Source: Doris montereyensis
Taxonomy: Eukaryota; Mollusca; Gastropoda; Nudibranchia; Dorididae
Reading direction: 5' to 3'
DNA: 64,000 nt
NCBI GenBank assembly: GCA_037039925.1
Contig: JAXRKP010000394.1
Location: 67,001 to 131,000, forward strand
Below the pieces are notes generated by a model. The model did not search any database and was not told where the DNA came from. It was given only the letters and a program-made list of their open reading frames with translations. Of the stretch, positions 35,701-44,700 are shown one piece after another. Each line of letters starts with the position of its first letter. Positions within the stretch are counted from its first letter, which is position 1. The translations under genes and the position numbers were made by a program.

Positions 35701-38700
35701 TCAGAACTGTGAATGTTAGAACTGTGAATGGTAGTATTGTGAATGTTGACACTGTGAATGTTAGAACTGTGAATGTTAGAACTGTGAATTTTGACACTGT
35801 GAATGTCAGAACTGTGAATTGTAGTATTGTGAATGTTGACACTGTGAATGTTAGAACTGTAAATGTCAGAATTGTGAATGTTAGAACTGTAAATGTTAGA
35901 ACTGTGAATGTCAGAACTGTGAATGTTAGAACTGTGAATTGTAGTATTGTGAATGTTGACACTGTGAATGTTAGAACTGTAAATGTCAGAACTGTGAATG
36001 TTAGAACTGTGAATGTTAGAACTGTGAATGCTAGAACTGTGAAGGTTAGAACTGTGAATGTTAGAACTGTGAATGTTAGCATTGTGAATGTTAGAACTGT
36101 GAATGTTAGAATTGTGAATGTTAGCATTATGAATGTTAGAACTGTGAATGTCTGCACAATGAAAGTCAGCACTATGAATGTCAGAACTGTGAATGTCAGC
36201 ACTATGAATATCAGAACTGTAAATGTCAGCAGTGTGAATGAGGATACACTGTCCCATGCTTGGCAGTGTACAGCCTTTTCATGGATGATTGGCAGGCATT
36301 ACTGATTATTGATAGGGCACACTTCTTTCCTTTCACTCTTTCCCTAATGTTCTTCTCATCGTTGACATATTTTTATTTCCACCAGAAAATGTCAATAGAC
36401 CCAGGAGCTTCATCCAGATGAAAAGGGAAGAGGCGCTGATGGACATGAGGGTGAGTGGCACTGCACATTAAAAGAAAAATTTCCTCAAGGCCATTACGGT
36501 CCATAGAGCTAGAACGTATCCCAGTTTCTATAGCGTGAAGCATAACAAGTGATGATAATCACTTCCTGGACAGGACGCTGGTCTGATGCAGGTTTTTTAC
36601 TCCCAAGCTAGTGCTTGTACCCATTTGCACCTGGGTCGAGTAGGAAAAATGCGCGTTACATGACTTTCCCAAGAAACACAATGTCGGCCCTAGCTTTTCA
36701 TAATTCCCAGGCTGGCAGCCTGACCACTCGGCCACCGATTCACATGATACAAAAGCAAAACATAAAATTTGATTCTTTGGGCCATTCAGGCTCTCCAGGG
36801 TGCTTCATGGAACGCCCGGTGGCTCATCAAACACATTGATATGATAATCACAACAATACGTGAGAATCATAAGATGTCATTGAGACTGGTTTTAGATTTA
36901 CATAGACAAAAGAATTCTTCAAGTATGGCAGTCGCCGCCTTAGAGACTAGTCCTCTGGAGACAATATAATGCAGCATCTTAGCCAGACGGTTTCTTAGGC
37001 CGACCGACCTGTTAAGCAGAGACCACTGTCCATGAAAATATCTATTTCTTAACTAACCCATTTTTGCTATGTACTGGTATTCAGAAACAGTTCGTTGTCA
37101 TTCGGCTTTCATATTTAAAAAGAATAAATATTTTTTTAACTCATGCTTTATTCTCATTTGTCCTTTTTTCCCAATCAGGCAGTGGATGCGGCCAAACGTT
37201 TCATCAACGACAATATGGTTGAAGTATTACAGGTAAATTCATACACTGTTGTTTAATTCATACATGGTCGTCTGTTTGATATGTTGTCATTTAATTCATG
37301 CGTTGTCGTTTAATTCCTTCACTTTGGTTGTTGTTTTGAAGGGGTTTTTTCAGTTGATGTTTTGTTTTAAGGTTGATATTTCTTGTTTGTTTTGTTTTTC
37401 ATTCTGAAAACTTTTTTAAATTTCATGTTTTCTTACAAATTGCTAAATGTGTACCAAATATAATCATTCTATTTCAAACTCTGTTTATAAACAAAGTAAT
37501 GAATTATTTCAACGGTAGATTTGTTAAAATTTGGAAAGACAGTGAAACAGAGGATATCAATCTGTAATTTTGTTTTGTTTCTTTGTTTTGTTTTGTTTTT
37601 GGGAAGATAATGGATTATATCATTACATTTTTAGAAAATTACAATGCATGGTTTTCAGGAAAGACAATCGTTAACTTTTTTTCACCTTTTGGGACTGAAG
37701 AAAAATCTGTGGTGGATGCTACTGATAGTTCTATCTTCTCCACTTTCATTCTTTCATAACTTTTATCTAGCAGTTCACCTTTCATTTGCCCTGAGTTCAC
37801 CTCATACGATGGACAGGGTAAATTCCAATCAAATCAAGGCAGAAAAGTTGTGTTTTTCTTTTGTTTCCATTTACAGTATTTCAAGATTTTTTTTGCAAAC
37901 GTTTTTTGTTGTCTTCTTATTTTTATTTTTGCTGTATGAAAAGCTTGTGCAAGTTATGAAATTATACCAAATTGTTTAATACATTGATTTTCTCCATCCA
38001 TGACCCGTCCCCATTTCCCCCACAGTGGAAGATACCCAAAATCATTGATGATGTGATAATAGTAGTAGAAGCTGGCTGTAACAGCAAGGAGAGAGAAATT
38101 CAGATGGAGAGAGAGAAAGGAGTTCTGTGCGCTTTCTTCTTCAACAAGTAAGTTATCCCAATGAGGCACTTAAAAGCAAAGAAATTTAACCTCCACAAAA
38201 GGAAACGGAAGATGTTAGGACCAAGTAGCCTGGAGAAAGTTCATTTGAGGCATCTAAACCCATACAGGCTTGGTGTCGATGGCCGAGTTGTTAGGCTGTT
38301 GGACTTGGGGTCATGAGTCCCGGGTTTGGATCCTGGCAAAGTTAGCCCAGACGTTGTGTTCCTTGGAAAAGACACTTAACGTGCATCTGTCTGTGTATTT
38401 GTCTAGTGGGTGGTTGGTGGGTGCTTCTCATGGGATTCTACTTCTTTCTTTTTACTCTTTCACTTCTCGCTTCTCTTTCTTCTCTTAATTCACCCTGGGA
38501 TCACTGCATAATTATGGTGGAGGGTAAATTTCAACTAAACGAACAAAGTATCTGTCTATTCGTCTATCTGTGTATCTGTCCATCTATCTATGAGTTGGAA
38601 TTCCTCTACGCTGTCATGTCCGCTATAGAAACCTCATATTTGTGCTTTATGTTGTTCTTCTTCCTCATCGTCATCACAAGCTAGCAAAAGAATAAATATT

Positions 38701-41700
38701 AATTTTAGTGAATGCTCATTCAGACGTTTTTGTTTTTCACAGAGTACCGGACACGCCAATTGAGCCCGATCCCGACATCCCAGGAGAGCTAGAAGACACT
38801 AAACCCATTCCATTAGAAGACGTACGTCATCGCATTGTTTTTTTACATTATTTCACGCATGATTTGTGTTTTGCTTTGTTTTGATTTTTTTTTTAGAAAA
38901 TATCGAAAATTTGCTTGACTTAAGACTTAAACGTATGTGTTTTCTATCTTAGTAATGCCGAGCGTGTTAAAATGGAAGAGAACGGCTCTGGTTCGTGCCC
39001 ATTGGCTACGCTCTACTGGCTTTAAATAATTATTTTATTTAACCTTTATCCCAGCTCTGGTTCATGCCAACTGCCTACGCTATACTGGCTTTAAACAATT
39101 ATTTTATTTAACCTTTATTCCAGCTCTGGTTCATGCCCTACGCTATTGGCTTTAAACAATTATATTGACTTTAAATGATTATTTTATTTAAATGATTATT
39201 TTATTTAACCTTTATTCCGGCTTTGGTTCATGCCCATTGGCTATGCTATACTGGCTTTAAATGATTATTTTATTTAAGCTTTATTCGGCTTTATTGGTTC
39301 ATGCCCATTGGCTATGCTATACTGGCTTTAAATGATTATTTTATTTAAGCTTTATTCGGCTTTGGTTCATGCCCATTGCCTATGCTATACTGGCTTTAAA
39401 TGATTATTTTATTTAACCTTTATTCGGCTTTGGTTCATGCCCATTGGCTATGCTATGCTGGCTTTAAAAGATTATTTTATTTAAGCTTTATTCCGGCTTT
39501 GGTTCATGCCCATTGGCTATGCTATACTGGCTTTAAATGATTATTTTATTTAACCTTTATTCCGGCTTTGGTTCATGCCCATTGGCTATGCTATGCTGGC
39601 TTTAAAAGATTATTTTATTTAAGCTTTATTCGGCTTTGATTCATGCCCATTGGCTATGCTATACTGGCTTTAAATGATTATTTTATTTAAGCTTTATTCC
39701 GGCTTTGGATTGTTTTATTCAACCTTTATTCGGCTTTGGTTCATGCCCATTGCCTATGCTATACTGGCTTTAAATGATTATTTTATTTAAGCTTTATACC
39801 GGCTTTGGTTCATGCCCATTGGCTATGCAATACTGGCTTTAAATGATTATTTTATTTAACTTTATTCCGGCTTTGGTTCATGCCCATTGGCTATGCTATG
39901 CTGGCTTTAAAAGATTATTTTATTTAACTTTTATGCCGGCCCTGGTTCATACCCATTTACTATACTTTTCTAGCTTTGAGTCATAATTTTATCCAACCTG
40001 AATTTCAAAAAGTAAAGTAACCATCTCCTTTTTTTCCACGTCTTACAGGAAAACGGATCCTGTACTGAGTATGAGCACACGTACAATCAAAACGACCCGT
40101 CGTCTCTGCCCTACGACCCAGAGTTTGACCTTCCCGTGCAAAATCAAGGTCCGGGAGGCCGGGCATGGGGCCAGGTCACGGTGGGATGGCGGAAACAACT
40201 TTATGAACAACGGAATGGGCGGGAACATTAAGGCCATGGGCATGAACCTGCCACCAGCCCTCAACCATCTCCTGCAGACCCTCCAGCAACAGGCGCAGGA
40301 GACCAGGGACCCGCTGATGGCCAACCTACAGACCATGTTGTCAAACGTTTTGGTAGGAAATCTCTTCCACATAACATTAGATTAGATAAGATAGATCGAT
40401 TAAATTAGATCAGATCAGATAAGATAGATAGATTAGCTTAGATTAGATAATATAAGATTAGATAAGATAAGATAGATAGATTAGCTTAGATTAGATAATA
40501 TAAGATATATTACATTAGATAAGATAAGATAGATAGATTAGCTTAGATTAGATAATATAAGGTATATTAGATTAGATAAGATAAGATGGACGTCCTAGAT
40601 AACCTTTATTGATCCATCTCTGACTTCCTTTTGAATTATAGCTTTCAATCAATTGTGTGTGTGTACATGTATGTGTGCATGTAGAATCTTTTATATTTTG
40701 TGTTTGTAACACCTTTTAGGACAACATCACATGGTGACCTTTTGACTTCCATTGCCATAATGTCCTCGTTACTGCTCCCTGAAACAAACTGTTCACCTAC
40801 CCGGCAAACAGTGATGCAAGGGGCACGTCGAATGTGAGGAATAAGAAGATGAAATAATATTAACACCCTGTAGGAACAAAGACAAGACATATGCAGGGGA
40901 ATAGACATAAAATAATCTTGGGCGTCAATAGAATCGAACCCAAGACCTCTGTGTCAGCACCCTTTACCTCGCCATGGAAAGAGAGCGTGCCACAAAGCAA
41001 GCTAACTTAATAGTAACTACGCTCCAATGAGAGATTTTTCCTTTATACATGCTACTGACGGGGAAATTGATTCCCTTTTTTTTAACTCATCAGCCCTTAG
41101 CAAACTCTTTTCCCAACTTACATACTAAATACTTGCCTTTTTGTTGTGGTTGTTGTTGTTGTTTGTGATCTTGTTCATGTCCCTTTGTTTGCCAACATGG
41201 AACGGGCGGTTGATGGGGGCTGCAGGTAAGTCCTACTTCTTTCCTTTTAATCTTTTTCTGCTCTTTTATCTTGCTGTTTCCTCTAAAGTCACCCTGACAT
41301 CACCACAATGGTGGATGGGGTAAATTTCAATTAAACAAAACCCAACATGGAATGTCAACCACCCTTTTGTCTTACCTCCCTTTCTACCATTCAGCAAACG
41401 ACCAACCCTCAGGACAGCAATATGTTGATAGAACGCGTTCTCAACACCTTGGAGCAATTCCGTAATCAGATCCCAGGTGAGATTCAGTCTTCTACTTCTT
41501 CCAATATTTGATTTCATTTTACCCACATCCACAGCTAAACTGATCTCAGGATTTTTGGTAGGATTTAAAATTTTCCTGGACTGCCCTGTAAATAGTCAAT
41601 TGATCTTTTTATGTGCACACACTGTTGTGATTTGCACACAGGACCTCCTTTATATTGTCCGTCTCTGCATCTCCAATGGGACTGAGTGTCAATCCATTTA

Positions 41701-44700
41701 CCCGGACCAGAGAGAGAGAAAAAAGAGAGCAAGACCATGGTATACATGTCAAATGTCTTTAGCCTGCAATACTACACACACACAGGTGGGCTGAGAATGG
41801 TGATTTGGTCAACCATTTCTATCATAAATGTACATGGTGCTTTTTGGCCCACAGCTGGTGATTTATAGCCATCACAATGATACTGTGGTGCTTTTTGGCC
41901 CACACAGTGGTGCTTTATAGCCATCACAGTGATGCAGTTGTGCTTTTTGGCCAGCACAGTGGTGCTTTATAGCCATCACAGTGATGCTGTGGTGCTTTTT
42001 GGCCCACACAGTGCTGCTTTATAACAATCATAGTGACGCTGTTGTGCTTTTTGGCCCACACAATGATGCTTTATAGCCATCACAGTGATACTGGGTGCTT
42101 TTTGACCAGCACAGTGATGCTTTATGGCAATGACAGTGATGTTGTTGTGCTATTTGGCCAGCACAGTGATGCTTTATGGCAATAATAGTGATGTTGTGCT
42201 TTTTGGCCAGCACAGTGATGCTTTATGGCAATGACAGTGATGTTGTTGTACTTTTTGGCCAGCACAGTGGTGTTTTTGGCCCGCACAGTAGTACTTTATA
42301 GCCATCTCAGTGATGCTATTGTGCTTTATGGCCAGCACAGTGGTGCTTTATGGCCATCACAGTGAGGCTGTTGTGCTTTTTGGCCAGCACAGTGATGCTT
42401 TATGGCAATGACAGTGATGTTGTGCTTTTTGGCCAGCACAGTGATGCTTTATGGCAATGACAGTGATGTTGTTGTAGTTTTTGGCCAGCACAGGGTTTTT
42501 TTTTGGCCCGCACAGTAGTGCTTTATAGCCATCTCAGTGATGCTATTGTGCTTTATGGCCAGCACAGTGGTGCTTTATAGGCATCTCAGTGATGCTATTG
42601 TGCTTTATGGCCAGCACAGTGGTGCTTTATAGGCATCTCAGTGATGCTATTGTGCTTTATGGCCAGCACAGTGGTGCTTTATAGCCATCTCAGTGATGCT
42701 ATTGTGCTTTATGGCCAGCACAGTGGTGCTTTATAGGCATCTCAGTGATGCTATTGTGCTTTATGGCCAGCACAGTGGTGCTTTATAGGCATCTCAGTGA
42801 TGCTATTGTGCTTTATGGCCAGCACAGTGGTGCTTTATAGGCATCTCAGTGATGCTATTGTGCTTTATGGCCAGCACAGTGGTGCTTTATAGGCATCTCA
42901 GTGATGATATTGTGCTTTATGGCCAGCACAGTAGTGCTTTATAGCCATCTTAGTGATGCTATTGTGCTTTATGGCCAGCACAGTAGTGCTTTATAGCCAT
43001 CTCAGTGATGCTATTGTGCTTTATGGCCAGCACAGTGGTGCTTTATAGCCATCTCAGTGATGCTATTGTGCTTTATGGCCAGCACAGTGGTGCTTTATAG
43101 CCATCTCAGTGATGCTATTGTGCTTTATGGCCAGCACAGTGGTGTTTTATAGCCATCTCAGTGATGCTATTGTGCTTTATGGCCAGCACAGTGGTGCTTT
43201 ATAGGCATCTCAGTGATGCTATTGTGCTTTATGGCCAGCACAGTGGTGCTTTATAGCCATCTCAATGATGCTATTGTGCTTTATGGCCAGCACAGTGGTG
43301 CTTTATAGGCATCTCAGTGATGTTATTGTGCTTTATGGCCATCACAGTGAGGCTGTTGTGCTTTTTGGCCAGCACAGTGATGCTTTATGGCCAGCACAGT
43401 GGTGCTTTATGGCCAGCACAGTGGGGTTCTTTCTGGTCACAATGTGGTGCTTTACGGCCAGCACAGTGGGGGTGTGGTTTGGTCACAAGGTGGTGCTTTA
43501 TGGCCAGAACGGTGGGGGGGTGGTGCTTTATGGCCAGCACAGTGGGGGGGGGGGGGGGGGGTTGTTTGGTCACAAGGTGGTACTTTATAGCCATCACAGT
43601 TGGGAGGGAGGAGGTTGTCACAAGGTGGTGCTTTATGGCCAGCACAGTGGGGGGGGAGGGGGGGGTTGTTTGGTCACAAGGTGGTGCTTTATAGCCATCA
43701 CAGTTGGGAGGGGAGTTTGTCACAAGGTGGTGCTTTATAGCCATCACAGTTGGGAGGGAGGTTGTTTGGTCACAAGGTGGTGCTTTATAGCCATCCATCA
43801 CAGGTGGGGGAGTGGGGGGGGAGGTTGTTTGGTCACAAGGTGGTGCTTTATGACCAGCACAGTGGGGGAGGGGGTTGTTTGGTCACAAGGTGGTGCTTTA
43901 TAGTCATCACAGTGGGGGGGGGGGGGGGGAGGTTGTTTGGTCACAAGGTGGTGCTTTATGACCAGCACAGTGGGGGAGGGGGTTGTTTGGTCACAGGTGG
44001 TGCTTTATAGTCATCACAGTGGGGGGGGAGGTTGTTTGGTCACAAAGTGGTGCTTTATGGCCATCACAGTGGGGGGGGATTTGGTCACAAGGTGGTGCTT
44101 TATGACCAGCACAGTGGGGGAGGGAGGTTGTTTGTTCACAAGGGGGTGCTTTATAGCCATCATAGTTGGGAGGGGGTTAGTCACAAGGTAGTGCTTTATG
44201 GCCAGCACAGTGCAGGGGGGGGTTGTTTGGTCACAAGGTGGTGCTTTATGGCCAGCACAGTTGGGGGGGGGTTGGTCACAATTCGCAATGTGGTGCTTTA
44301 TGGCAAGCACAGCGGTATTTTGTTTTGGTCATAAGGTGGTGCTTTTTGACAATTAATCTCAGACAGAACAAGATATTGGTTGAGATTATCGAGGAGAATT
44401 TTGGTTGTTTTCATCTGTAGAAGTTGCCAGGTGTACCCATCATGCCTGCATGATAAGATGCCAACTTTCCCTTGACGAGTGTCATCCCATGCATACACCC
44501 ACACAGCTTATTGCCTATGACATGTTTATGTATGTGATGAATTATACAGTTTTTAAGAGGAAGCTGGATGAGAAGAAGGGAACGTCTCCAGTTGTATTTG
44601 TTTTTGTGGTCAGATTTGTACTTGAGTTACAGTATTTCAGTTATTTCGTTTCACTCTTTTCTCATATCACTTCATGTAGTCAAAGTTGTATGATTTATAA

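Noticed and set aside
35582..36305. Frames of ~205-220 codons on both strands as possible repeat proteins
   Set aside because: They come from the exact 15-bp period of a minisatellite inside a PPP1R10 intron; several frames are open at once, as expected for a repeat artefact.
43265..44334. 212-codon and smaller frames in the G-rich array
   Set aside because: Products of the 52-bp minisatellite; opposite-strand frames are open as well.
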